Of a stretch of 17,933 nucleotides of DNA, positions 1 to 8,073 are shown piece by piece. The DNA is from Chloroflexota bacterium. GTDB taxonomy: Bacteria > Chloroflexota > Dehalococcoidia > SM23-28-2 > RBG-16-64-32. The translations under genes and the position numbers were made by a program. Every line of letters begins with the position of its first letter. Positions within the stretch are counted from its first letter, which is position 1. The notes below the pieces were generated by a model. That model did not search any database, was not told where the DNA came from, and was given only the letters and a program-made list of their open reading frames with translations. The DNA is taken from the NCBI GenBank assembly GCA_005882715.1, contig VBEI01000008.1, positions 1 through 17,933 of the forward strand. Reading direction: 5' to 3'.

Positions 1-399
1 GTTGGGCTCGCTGAAGCCCTGGCACCACATCGTCTCGGCGTTTGTGATGGCGCTCAGGTGCTGCTTCTTCTGTTGGTCGGTCCCGTAGACGATGATCGTC
101 GGGCCCGCCCAGCCGACGCCGATCGTGCTGTAGCCGATCGGAGCGTTGGCGTAAGACATCTCCTCATTGAAGATGAGTTGCTCGATGACCGAGAGGCCGA
201 GGCCGCCGTACTCTACCGGCCAGTGGGGCGCGACCCACTTCTTCGTCGCCAGCCGCTTAGCGAACTCTGCGTAGACGTTGCGGTTTTCGTCGCTCCGCGT
301 GAAGCGGTCGCCGGTCCAGTCCTCCGGCAGGTTGTCCTTCAGCCAGTCGCGGATCTCCTGGCGGAAGGTCTCTTCTTGCGGCGAAAAGCGGAAGTCCAT
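1..399 (-). CDS. Acyl-CoA dehydrogenase, N-terminal part (cut by window edge)
   Basis: The 133 visible residues begin MDFRFSPQEETFRQEIR and end at WCQGFSEPN, where the window stops. They cover the helical N-terminal domain of the acyl-CoA dehydrogenase family and the start of the middle beta domain. The WCQGFSEP segment is the usual beginning of the FAD and substrate-binding stretch, and PVEYGGLGLS is a family signature. These flavoenzymes oxidise acyl-CoA thioesters at the alpha-beta bond and pass electrons to ETF. The ATG at 399 is the first start preceding the conserved FxxEIRxWL helix. No strong ribosome binding site precedes it, although an AT-rich TATACGAT lies about 10 bases upstream. 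The catalytic glutamate lies in the missing C-terminal part, so chain-length specificity cannot be judged. Family assignment is firm; the substrate is unknown. Confidence 0.9.
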   Translation of the reverse strand, partial: MDFRFSPQEETFRQEIRDWLKDNLPEDWTGDRFTRSDENRNVYAEFAKRLATKKWVAPHWPVEYGGLGLSVIEQLIFNEEMSYANAPIGYSTIGVGWAGPTIIVYGTDQQKKQHLSAITNAETMWCQGFSEPN

Positions 400-462
400 G
401 GCGCACTATCGTATACCATGACGCGAACGTAAGGTGCAACTTTGCGCAGAAGCCGGGCGCGG

Positions 463-1173
463 CTAATTCTTCGCGAAGCCGAGCCCCAGCTCACGCAGGC
501 TGGCCGGGCCTGAGCGGCCGATTACAACGTGGTCGAGGACATCGATGCCGAGCAGCCTGCCCGCTTCTTCGACCTGCTTCGTCAGCGCAGCGTCGTCCGG
601 GCTCGGAGACGGGTCGCCGGATGGATGGTTATGGACGAGGATGATGTTCGGAGCGTTCTCGCGTATCGCGTCGCGGAAGACCTCGGCGACGCGGACGACG
701 GCGCTGTGAACGTTGCCTCTGTTTACCTGACGAACGCTCATGACCTGGTTGCGGGTGTTGAGCAGGATTACTTTCAGGTGCTCCTGCTCCAGCAACGCCA
801 TATCTGCGCCCACGAGGGCGAAGACGTCTTCCGGAGATCGCACGGAGGCGCGCGGAGGCTGAGCGGACATGATGCGCTGGCCGAGCGCGAGGGCGGCGAT
901 CACTTGCGCCGCTTTGGCGGGGCCGACGTGCTTCTCGGCGCACAGCTCTGCGAAGGAAGCGCGGCCGAGCGCGTTCACTCCCTCGAACCTGGAGAGCAGA
1001 CGCGTGGCCAATGCGACTACGTTTTCGCCCCTGCTCCCGGTGCGGAGCAGGATCGCCAGAAGCTCCGCGTTCGACAGCGCCTCGGGCCCGCGCGAGCGCA
1101 GGCGTTCGCGGGGCCGCTCGTCCGTCGGCATCTCGCGAATGAGAGCACGGTACTGAAGGGCGGTGGCAGCCAT
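463..1173 (-). CDS. radC: RadC family JAB/MPN domain protein
   Basis: The 236-residue protein has the RadC layout. A UPF0758-type N-terminus (PTDERPRERL at about 16-25, then an EALSNAELLAILLRTG stretch) is followed by a helix-hairpin-helix-like segment and a C-terminal JAB/MPN metalloprotease-like domain. The JAMM metal motif is intact: Glu164, His181, His183, Ser191 and Asp194 in HNHPSGDPSPSPDD. RadC was named for DNA repair, but its biochemical function is not settled; the fold suggests a metal-dependent isopeptidase or similar hydrolase. I chose the ATG at 1173. The reading frame is open up to 1302, but those extra 43 residues look non-coding and would abut the upstream hydrolase gene. A second ATG 14 codons in gives 222 residues and is possible. 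It probably shares a transcript with the hydrolase gene 128 bases upstream. Confidence 0.93.
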   Translation of the reverse strand: MAATALQYRALIREMPTDERPRERLRSRGPEALSNAELLAILLRTGSRGENVVALATRLLSRFEGVNALGRASFAELCAEKHVGPAKAAQVIAALALGQRIMSAQPPRASVRSPEDVFALVGADMALLEQEHLKVILLNTRNQVMSVRQVNRGNVHSAVVRVAEVFRDAIRENAPNIILVHNHPSGDPSPSPDDAALTKQVEEAGRLLGIDVLDHVVIGRSGPASLRELGLGFAKN

Positions 1174-1301
1174 CGGCGTGAGAATACCGCCGGCATTGCC
1201 GGCAGCGAAAGGCGGGAATGGCACAACTTGGAGGCCTGAAGGCGCTCCGCTACATACGGAGGTTGTCGACTTCAGCGCGCCCGCAGATCGCAAAGGCCCC
1301 A

Positions 1302-2471
1302 CTACAGGGAGGCGTAGACGGCGTCGATGAGCGGCGCCCAGCGCGGGTCCGTAAGCGTGTTCTCCTGGAGCATGCGGTTCATCGCGTAGCCGAAGCCGAC
1401 CTTGGCGTCCGGGTCGGCGAACCCGAGCGAGCCGCCAGCGCCGCTGTGGCCGAAAGCGCGCGGGTTGGGGCCGAGGCTGGCGTCTGGGCTGGTGAGAACG
1501 AACCCGAGAGCGGGCCGCAGATTTAGCCCCATCACCTCGTCCCGCCCGCTCGCCTGCTCGACGGTTGCCCGCTCGATTGCCTCCGGGCTGAGCACACGCA
1601 CTCCGTCAAGTTCGCCGCCCCGGGCGAGCGCGCCGTACAGACGCGCGACGGCGCGGGCGTTGCCGTGGCCGTTCGCGGCTGGTATCTCCGCCGCTCGCCA
1701 CTCGCGTGTGTTGACGACGCCCGGCGTGAAGAGGTCGGGCGGATTGGCGAGCACCTTGAAGGGCATCGATTGCGGATCCTTGAGCATGTCCAGCACGAAG
1801 TTCGTCTCGCCCGGCTGCGGCGGCTCCGCAGAGATGGTCTCCGCCGTGCGCACGTCGTACTCGGGCGCGAGGCCGATGTGGAAGTCCAAACCAAGCGGCT
1901 CGGCGATCTGCTTGCGGAAGTAGGTGCCTAGAGTTTCTCCCGTTATGCGGCGCAAGACCTCGCCGAGAAGCCAGCCGTACGTGAAGGCATGGTAGCCGTG
2001 TTTCGTGCCGGGTTCCCACCAGGGCTTTTGCTTGGCGAGAGCGTCGGTCATGACGTCCCACTTGAACGCGGAGCCCAGCGGCAAGGGCTCGCTTATCGCC
2101 GGAAGGCCCGCTTGATGGCTGAGCAGATAACGAACGGGGAGCGTCTCCTTGCCCGCCTGCGCGAACTCCGGCCAGTAGTTCGCGACCGGTGCATCGAGGT
2201 CCAGCAGGCCCTGGTCGACGAGCCGGTGCATGCAGGTCGCCGTGATGCCTTTGGTCGTCGACCAGACATTGACGATCGTGTCACGTTCCCACGGCTTCGT
2301 GCGGTCCGGGCCGATGTGGCCGGCCCAGAGGTCGACGACAGCGGCGCCGTCCACGACGACCGAGATCGAGGCGCCGACCTCGCCATAGGTGTCGAAGTTC
2401 TGCTTGAACGCATCCTGGACGGCGCGGAAGCGGGGATCGCAGTGGCCTTGGATGTTAAGAGTCGCTTGCAC
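1302..2471 (-). CDS. Serine beta-lactamase-like hydrolase (class C / EstB-type)
   Basis: This 389-residue protein belongs to the beta-lactamase (PF00144-type) family of serine hydrolases and esterases. The SxxK motif is Ser71-Thr-Thr-Lys74. A conserved Tyr160 in KHGYHAFTYGWLLGEVL matches the second motif, and HSG at 342-344 replaces the KTG triad, as is common in EstB-like esterases. There is no signal peptide, so a cytoplasmic esterase or transacylase is more likely than an antibiotic-destroying periplasmic enzyme. The start is GTG at 2471, chosen because a good ribosome binding site (AGAAGGAG) lies about 4 bases before it. A possible -10 element, TAAAAT, lies at 2496-2501. The gene follows the toxin-antitoxin pair with a 53-base gap. 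The substrate is unknown. Confidence 0.9.
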   Translation of the reverse strand: MQATLNIQGHCDPRFRAVQDAFKQNFDTYGEVGASISVVVDGAAVVDLWAGHIGPDRTKPWERDTIVNVWSTTKGITATCMHRLVDQGLLDLDAPVANYWPEFAQAGKETLPVRYLLSHQAGLPAISEPLPLGSAFKWDVMTDALAKQKPWWEPGTKHGYHAFTYGWLLGEVLRRITGETLGTYFRKQIAEPLGLDFHIGLAPEYDVRTAETISAEPPQPGETNFVLDMLKDPQSMPFKVLANPPDLFTPGVVNTREWRAAEIPAANGHGNARAVARLYGALARGGELDGVRVLSPEAIERATVEQASGRDEVMGLNLRPALGFVLTSPDASLGPNPRAFGHSGAGGSLGFADPDAKVGFGYAMNRMLQENTLTDPRWAPLIDAVYASL

Positions 2472-2524
2472 GTGGCTCCTTCTAAAGCAAGCGCTATTTT
2501 ACTGCGAATCGTTGGATTGAACGA

Positions 2525-2965
2525 TCACGCCGGGCGCTCCCCCACCACTTCGTCTAGGTAGACGTATGGTATGTCGGTGACACGGCGAGCGCACGTCCTG
2601 TCGTTACCGATTAGAGCATCACAACCGGAGGCGACGGCAGTGGCGACGATGATGGCGTCCATCAAAGATACATTCAACCGCGCCCGAAATGACGCCGCGT
2701 TCGCGGCCAACTCCCGGTCCAGGCTCACTATCGTTATCGATGAATGGGTAAGGAGGCTTTCGAGGCGATCGAGCGCCTCTCGATTGCCTTGGCGCATCGG
2801 AAGGACAAGCAGCTCGGCTTCTGCGATGACGGACAAGAAAGCCCACCGGCGTCCAGCAACCATCGATTCAATCACGGGCTCAAGCCAGGCGCGATAAGGC
2901 TGGATCTTCTCGAGATAATAGATTAGGGCGCTGGTATCAAAGGAAATTGAGACAGCGCGTGCTAT
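2525..2965 (-). CDS. PIN-domain (VapC-like) toxin with a non-canonical start
   Basis: A PIN-domain ribonuclease of about 146 residues. The four expected acidic residues are present: Asp10 in SFDTSALIYYLE, Glu49 or Glu51 in SVIAEAELL, Asp103 in SLMDAIIVATA and Asp122 in IGNDRTCARRV. VapC-type toxins cleave tRNA or rRNA and are neutralised by a partner encoded just upstream, as here. The start is odd. The first ATG, GTG or TTG in this frame is the GTG at 2875, which would remove the strand carrying Asp10. The frame is open upstream to a stop inside the antitoxin gene, with no canonical start codon. I placed the start at ATA 2965-2963, because it overlaps the antitoxin TAG stop (2964-2962) in the manner of an ATGA coupling junction. 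ATT at residue 7 is an alternative, as is loss of function. Confidence 0.75.
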   Translation of the reverse strand: MARAVSISFDTSALIYYLEKIQPYRAWLEPVIESMVAGRRWAFLSVIAEAELLVLPMRQGNREALDRLESLLTHSSITIVSLDRELAANAASFRARLNVSLMDAIIVATAVASGCDALIGNDRTCARRVTDIPYVYLDEVVGERPA

Positions 2966-3264
2966 TTGTTCGTCGATTCGCGGGCCTCCGCCCCGGGCAA
3001 ATGGCGGTCCGCTCTACCCTCCGCGATGTATGCGTCGATCTCCTCTCTGGTGCGACCGTATACTCCCCTCGGGAAGGAATCGAGATATTCGACGAGGCTG
3101 CGGGGCCTGCGCTGGAGCAGGATCGCACCGTTCTCGAGGCGGGCGACCAGCTTGTCGCCGGGCTCGACCTCGAGCCTCCGAATCATCGCGGCCGGGAGCG
3201 TGATCTGCCGCTTGGATGAGATTGTTAGCTCCGCCCTTTGTGCTCTTTCCGTGCTTCGACTCAT
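2962..3264 (-). CDS. AbrB/MazE-type antitoxin
   Basis: A 100-residue protein with a SpoVT/AbrB-like swapped-hairpin DNA-binding domain at about residues 11-55 (ELTISSKRQITLPAAMIRRL, then EPGDKLVARLENGAILL). The C-terminal tail, rich in Arg and Glu (RTREEIDAYIAEGRADRH), probably wraps the PIN toxin. It is the expected antitoxin and autorepressor of the downstream PIN gene, whose putative start overlaps its stop codon. The ATG at 3264 has no ribosome binding site; a promoter -10 element ends 9 bases before it, suggesting a near-leaderless transcript. Three GTAAAG-type half-sites lie across the promoter, fitting autoregulation. Family assignment is from sequence motifs; pairing with the toxin is inferred from gene order. 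Confidence 0.85.
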   Translation of the reverse strand: MSRSTERAQRAELTISSKRQITLPAAMIRRLEVEPGDKLVARLENGAILLQRRPRSLVEYLDSFPRGVYGRTREEIDAYIAEGRADRHLPGAEARESTNK

Positions 3265-3265
3265 G

Positions 3266-3312
3266 GTAAAGCGATACTAGCAGAAGTAAAGCGAGTTGTC
3301 CAGAGACTTTAC
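3266..3312. promoter_or_regulatory. Candidate toxin-antitoxin operator (three GTAAAG half-sites)
   Basis: The nine-base sequence GTAAAGCGA occurs at 3266-3274 and again at 3286-3294, exactly 20 bases apart. An inverted copy of its core, CTTTAC, lies at 3307-3312. The 20-base phasing puts the sites on one face of the helix, and they overlap the -10 element, the spacer and the region just upstream of the -35. This is the arrangement expected for an autorepressing AbrB-type antitoxin or antitoxin-toxin complex. Confidence 0.55.
3274..3302 (-). promoter_or_regulatory. Promoter of the antitoxin-toxin pair
   Basis: On the minus strand, TGGACA (3302-3297) and TAGTAT (3279-3274) are separated by exactly 17 bases. 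These match the housekeeping -35 and -10 consensus at 5/6 and 4/6. The predicted transcription start is only 2-3 bases before the antitoxin ATG at 3264. Confidence 0.6.
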
Positions 3313-3386
3313 CAGCGGCCTGATGGCCGCCGTGGGTTATTACCGCCGCGGCTGATTGGGCGACGCGGATACATGGGGGTCGACCT

Positions 3387-4222
3387 TTATTTGATGCCGG
3401 ATGCCAGCAGGGCCTCGCTCTTCAACGCGACCTTGCCGTTTGGATTGCCGCCCCCTGCCAGCGCGGCGACCTCTTCGCCAATTCTGTCGTGCTGATCTGC
3501 CGCGATCTGCGAGAGGACGGATGCGGCAGCCGAGAACCCACCGCTGTATTCCCAATATTCGCGGCCATTCTCGAATTCCATGGGTATGAGCTCAAGAGTC
3601 TCGAAGTGTAGATCGCGAAAGCCCGCGTTCGAGAGGATGGTGCGAAGGTGGTCTGGGTCACCCCGTACGACGGGATCATACGGCGGGAGTGACGCGTACT
3701 TGCGGAGAACAACAAAGGGAAGAGTGAAATAGGGGTTGGCGGCAAGACGGCCCACGATTGAGAGGGCGATGCGACCACCCGGCTTGAGCGCATCGAATGC
3801 TACGCGCAGGACTGCGATGGGTCTGGCATTAACTGGAGGGCACCCCGGCATAGGGCTGCATCGAAACTCTCCGGCTCGAGTTGCAGCTGTTGGGCGTCGG
3901 ACACAAGGAAGTCGACGTTGCGAAGCCCCTGAGCGCTGGCTTTTTCGCGGGCGACGGCGAGCATCTCCTGAGACTGATCCGTTAGGAGCACTGAACCAGA
4001 CTGGCCAACGATCACGGCAGCGGGAAGGCCGGGCTCTCCTGTGCCGCTTGCGATATCGAGGACTCGTTGGCCCGGCTTGATCTGCGCCATCTCCAACAGG
4101 CGGCGAGTGAGGGGCTCGCTGCCGCGCCGCAGGTTCTGATCGTACTTTCGCCAGGCGGGAGCGGCGTGGTCCCAGTCCTCCCGATTTTGCTGCTTTATGG
4201 TCTGGGCGTCGATCTCAGTCAT
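3387..4222 (-). pseudogene. Class I SAM-dependent methyltransferase, split by a frameshift
   Basis: Two overlapping frames together encode one methyltransferase of about 278 residues. The first (4222-3800) carries the N-terminus and SAM motif I (VLDIASGTGEPGLPAAV), then the acidic motif and SDAQQLQLEPESFDAALCRGALQLMPDP. The second (usable from about 3820 to 3387) continues with AVLRVAFDALKPGGRIALS, the usual post-motif III segment of UbiE-like methyltransferases. Inserting one base at the short G run 3819-3821 (CCC on the coding strand) joins them seamlessly as ...LMPDP-IAVLRVAF. It is therefore either a one-base sequencing deletion or a real frameshift. The ATG at 4222 is preceded by a GTAGGGGCG palindrome rather than a ribosome binding site. 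It lies 57 bases after leuA and may be the last gene of that transcript. The methyl acceptor is unknown. Confidence 0.82.
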
Positions 4223-4229
4223 GACGAAA

Positions 4230-4255
4230 GGGGCGGGTCTGAGACCCGCCCCTAC
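4230..4255 (-). repeat. GTAGGGGCG palindromic repeat, copy between leuA and the methyltransferase
   Basis: A near-perfect palindrome: arms of 10 bases (4230-4239 and 4243-4252) around a 3-base loop. On the minus strand it begins GTAGGGGCGGGTC. It occupies the position of the ribosome binding site of the methyltransferase gene. It shares its GTAGGGGCG end with the elements at 5881-5931 and 14373-14400. Confidence 0.7.
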
Positions 4256-4279
4256 ATTACGCGATTCCTTCGTTTTTGC

Positions 4280-5854
4280 CTACGGGTTGCTCCACGCCTC
4301 CTGTGGCTCGCGGGGGGCCTGAGCAATCGCGCGGTTGAGCGCGTTCATGAGCGCCTTCGCCGAGGCGACGACAATGTCCGTGTCGGCGGAACGGCCGACG
4401 AATGTGCGGTCGTGCGCCTCGACACGAACCGTTACCTCACCCTGCGCGTCGATTCCCTCGGTTACGCTGTTCACGGTGTACTCGAGGAGCTGGTTGGGCA
4501 CGCCGATGAGGCCGTTGATGGCGCGGTAGGCGGCGTCAACTGGCCCCGTGCCAGTCGACGTCGACTCCGACGGGCGGCCGTCAGGGCCGATGATTCGCAC
4601 GGTGGCGGTCGGGATCGCCTGGTTGCCGCAGGAGACCTGAAGCAGGTCCAGCTTGTAGACCTCCTCCACTGTCCGTCGCTCGCCCGATACGAGCGCATCG
4701 AGGTCGCGGTCGTCGATCTCGCCCTTCTTGTCGGCGAGCTCCTTGAAGGCGACGAAGACGCGGTCGAGCTCGGCGGTGGTGATCTCGTAGCCGAGGTCAT
4801 CGAGACGCGACTTGAGGCCGTGGCGCCCGGAGTTCTTGTTCAGGACGAGCGTCGTCCCGTGCGGCAGCCCGATCTCGGCGGGGTCGATGATCTCGTACGT
4901 CTGGCGCATCTTCGTGATGCCGTGCTGGTGGATGCCGGATTGGTGGCGGAAGGCATTGACGCCGACGATCGCCTTGTTCGGCTGCACGCTCATCCCCGTG
5001 AGCTGTGAAACCAGACGGCTGGTGCGGTGGATCTGGGTGCTATCGATGCTCGTGCTGAGGTGGAAGTAGTCCGGGCGGGTCTTGATCGCCATCACCACTT
5101 CTTCGAGGGAGGCGTTCCCCGCGCGCTCGCCGATGCCGTTCATACAGGTCTCGATCTGGCGCGCGCCCGCTGTGACGGCGGTCAGGCTGTTGGCGACGGC
5201 GAGGCCGAGGTCGTTGTGGCAATGGACGGAGATGCTCGCCTTGTGGATGTTCGACACGTTCTCTTGAATCTTGCGGATGAAGTCGCCGAACTCCTCGGGA
5301 ATCGCGTAGCCGACCGTATCCGGAATGTTGACAGTCGTCGCGCCGGCGTCGATGCATTCCGTTAGCATGCGGTAGACATACTCGAGCTCCGAGCGAGTGG
5401 CGTCCATCGGCGAAAACTCGACGTCGTCGCAGTACTTCTTCGCGCGCGCGACCATTGTGCGCGCCATCTCAAGCACTCGCTCCTTGTCCCGCTCGAGCTG
5501 GTGCATGATGTGGATGTCCGAACTCGAGAGGAAGACGTGGATGCGCGGGTGCTCGGCGTGCTGAACGGCCTCCCAGCAGGCGTCGACGTCTGCCTGGACG
5601 GCCCTCGCTAGCCCGGCGATTGCGGACCCGCGCACCTGCTTCGCGATTTGCGTGACCGACTCGAGGTCGCCCGGCGACGAGGCCGGGAACCCCGCCTCAA
5701 TGAAATCGACGCGCATGCGCTCGAGCGCGCGGGCGATTTCGAGTTTCTCCTCGACGTTGAGCGCGACGCCGGGCGATTGCTCGCCGTCGCGCAGAGTCGT
5801 GTCGAAGATCAGTACGTTGCCTTCGATTGGCTGACTTCGGTCTTCAGTTGTCAT
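4280..5854 (-). CDS. leuA: 2-isopropylmalate synthase
   Basis: The 524-residue enzyme condenses acetyl-CoA with 2-ketoisovalerate, the first committed step of leucine synthesis. The N-terminal TIM barrel carries DTTLRDGEQSPG (18-29), GFPASSPGD and HCHNDLGLAVANSL (from 211), supplying the metal-binding and catalytic residues. GIGERAGNASLEEVVMA and HQSGIHQHGI follow. From about residue 400 the LeuA dimer regulatory domain includes GPVDAAYRAINGLIG, so leucine feedback inhibition is likely. The length is that of full bacterial LeuA. I chose the ATG at 5854 because ACGGAGG lies 8 bases before it; the open frame to 5923 runs into a repeat. It is downstream of ilvC in the same direction, so it plausibly belongs to the T-box operon. 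leuB, leuC and leuD are not beside it. A citramalate synthase is less likely. Confidence 0.95.
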   Translation of the reverse strand: MTTEDRSQPIEGNVLIFDTTLRDGEQSPGVALNVEEKLEIARALERMRVDFIEAGFPASSPGDLESVTQIAKQVRGSAIAGLARAVQADVDACWEAVQHAEHPRIHVFLSSSDIHIMHQLERDKERVLEMARTMVARAKKYCDDVEFSPMDATRSELEYVYRMLTECIDAGATTVNIPDTVGYAIPEEFGDFIRKIQENVSNIHKASISVHCHNDLGLAVANSLTAVTAGARQIETCMNGIGERAGNASLEEVVMAIKTRPDYFHLSTSIDSTQIHRTSRLVSQLTGMSVQPNKAIVGVNAFRHQSGIHQHGITKMRQTYEIIDPAEIGLPHGTTLVLNKNSGRHGLKSRLDDLGYEITTAELDRVFVAFKELADKKGEIDDRDLDALVSGERRTVEEVYKLDLLQVSCGNQAIPTATVRIIGPDGRPSESTSTGTGPVDAAYRAINGLIGVPNQLLEYTVNSVTEGIDAQGEVTVRVEAHDRTFVGRSADTDIVVASAKALMNALNRAIAQAPREPQEAWSNP

Positions 5855-5880
5855 CGTCTCAACCTCCGTGTGTACTGTTG

Positions 5881-5931
5881 GTAGGGGCGACCCTTGGGTC
5901 ACCCTGGGGCGGGACAAGCCCACGCCCCTAC
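5881..5931. repeat. GTAGGGGCG palindromic repeat, 51-base copy in the leuA leader
   Basis: A 51-base element with perfect 9-base terminal inverted repeats, GTAGGGGCG at 5881-5889 and CGCCCCTAC at 5923-5931. Inside it lies a smaller hairpin, GACCC-TT-GGGTC. It sits 27 bases upstream of the leuA ATG, in the 205-base spacer after the RAYT-like gene. The rest of that spacer (5932-6059) shows a further GC-rich hairpin (GGCCCTCCCC and GGGGAGGGCC near 5944-5975) but no T-box motif. Confidence 0.75.
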
Positions 5932-6059
5932 GGTGTTGCGCTCGGCCCTCCCCCGGTTGCCGATCGGGGAGGGCCGGCTAAGGTTGAGACGTAAGCCCGG
6001 CACGCAGTCATGAGGCGTGCTCCGGAGGCGCGAGCTTCGCAGCAAAAGGTTACCGCCGC

Positions 6060-6434
6060 TCATAGCTCTCCCGCGGTCTCCTCCCGCCTGCCCATATATC
6101 GGCTCATCGTTGAAAGTGCGCCGGGAGCGAGGGGTTGCGAACCCTGCCGGTTCTGCCAGAAGTGGGAAAGACCACCCTCCAACTGAAGGTCAGAGGCCGC
6201 TCTTAATTTGACACGCGCCGAAGCGCCGGAGAGCAGGTGCATCATCCGGGTCAGGCGGCCACCATCGCGCGCTCTGATGCGCAGGCGCATATGATCGAGG
6301 GTCGCCTCCCACTCGAGGAGATTGATGCGACGCTCTTCTCCCGAGCCTTTAATCGCGCGCTTGACAGCGGCATCGATGTCGCCGGCAAGCAGCCATTGCC
6401 GGGATTTCGTCTTGAGCCACACGTTGAAGTACAC
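6060..6434 (-). CDS. IS200/RAYT-like transposase homologue, degenerate
   Basis: A 124-residue frame starting at GTG 6434, nine bases after an in-frame TAG. Its order of motifs matches Y1 tyrosine transposases of the REP-associated (RAYT/IS200) type: an N-terminal YFNVWLKTKSRQWLL strand, LLEWEATLDHMRLRI where active members have a U-H-hydrophobic-H (HUH) pair, MHLLSGASARV, then HFWQNRQGSQPL and a late ALSTMSRYM carrying a candidate tyrosine. The second His of the HUH pair is Arg (HMR instead of HVH), so nicking activity is probably lost. It lies between ilvC and leuA in the same orientation and needs no separate promoter. It could be a relic of a mobile element or a repurposed nucleic-acid-binding protein. 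Assignment is by motif recognition only. Confidence 0.6.
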   Translation of the reverse strand: MYFNVWLKTKSRQWLLAGDIDAAVKRAIKGSGEERRINLLEWEATLDHMRLRIRARDGGRLTRMMHLLSGASARVKLRAASDLQLEGGLSHFWQNRQGSQPLAPGALSTMSRYMGRREETAGEL

Positions 6435-6540
6435 GAAGCTCTACCTCACCCCCGGCCGCGCTTGGGCTGCTGTCGTTCTGAGGTCGCTTGACTTCATCAC
6501 GTGCATCTCTGGTTTAAGGGATGCTACTCGCTCACTTCTG

Positions 6541-7755
<1,215 letters not shown>

Positions 7756-8069
7756 TTGGGCCTCCTTTTGGTTCGTCAATCATACGCTGCCGCCCCCACC
7801 CCACCCCCTGAAAGGGAAAAACTGGGGCACACCCCCAGACCCCCGGCCTGGCGGCCCCGAGAAGTGGGCACCTGCGATACGGGGCGGGTGGGAGCCCGAG
7901 CAATCGAACATCGGGCGTGCTGGCTTGGTTCATGGTACGGGTGCATCACCGTCAACGGGAAGAGGCGTGGTCGTACGGCGTGGCGTCGCGGGCCACCACG
8001 CGTCGCCCTTACCAAGCCGCGAGGCGTCGCTCGGCCACAACACACGACGGCGGGACAAGTCCGGCGCTC
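7756..8069. other. ilvN-ilvC spacer, 314 bases without a supported gene
   Basis: This spacer interrupts an otherwise tight operon. On the minus strand, read from ilvN toward ilvC, it holds a degenerate GTAGGGGCG-type element at its ilvN edge, GC-rich sequence with no recognisable gene, a hairpin with a T run (7817-7838), a G-rich stretch, and the ilvC ribosome binding site. Open frames here lack family motifs and look like chance frames. No tRNA fold or T-box motif was seen. Confidence 0.6.
7817..7838 (-). terminator. Terminator- or attenuator-like hairpin before ilvC
   Basis: On the minus strand CTGGGG (7838-7833), a 5-base loop and CCCCAG (7827-7822) form a 6-bp stem followed immediately by TTTTT (7821-7817). 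This has the shape of a weak intrinsic terminator and lies 61 bases before the ilvC start. With only five Ts and a short stem, partial readthrough is likely. Confidence 0.45.
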
Positions 8070-8073
8070 CTAC
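8051..8073. repeat. Degenerate GTAGGGGCG-family element at the ilvN stop
   Basis: CGGGACAAGTCC and GCGCTCCTAC closely resemble the right half of the 51-base element at 5881-5931 (GCGGGACAAGCC, CGCCCCTAC). On the minus strand it begins GTAG, and this TAG is the ilvN stop codon. Confidence 0.5.

Noticed and set aside
1174..1302. Longer N-terminus for radC
   Set aside because: The extra residues are not RadC-like, and the frame would touch the upstream gene's stop.
1302..2471. True antibiotic-resistance beta-lactamase
   Set aside because: There is no signal peptide, and HSG replaces KTG; this fits EstB-type esterases better.
4067..5008. Plus-strand open frame over leuA and the methyltransferase
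   Set aside because: It crosses two real minus-strand genes and a repeat, with no recognisable domain.
4230..5931. The repeats as a CRISPR array
   Set aside because: Copies are few, differ in length, are kilobases apart, and no cas genes are present.
5855..6059. A second T-box or leader peptide before leuA
   Set aside because: No GGTGGNACCGCG motif or run of leucine codons was seen; the spacer holds a palindrome and a GC hairpin.
7756..8069. Small open frames or a tRNA in the ilvN-ilvC spacer
   Set aside because: No cloverleaf or GGTTCGAATCC-like arm was found, and the frames lack motifs and ribosome binding sites.
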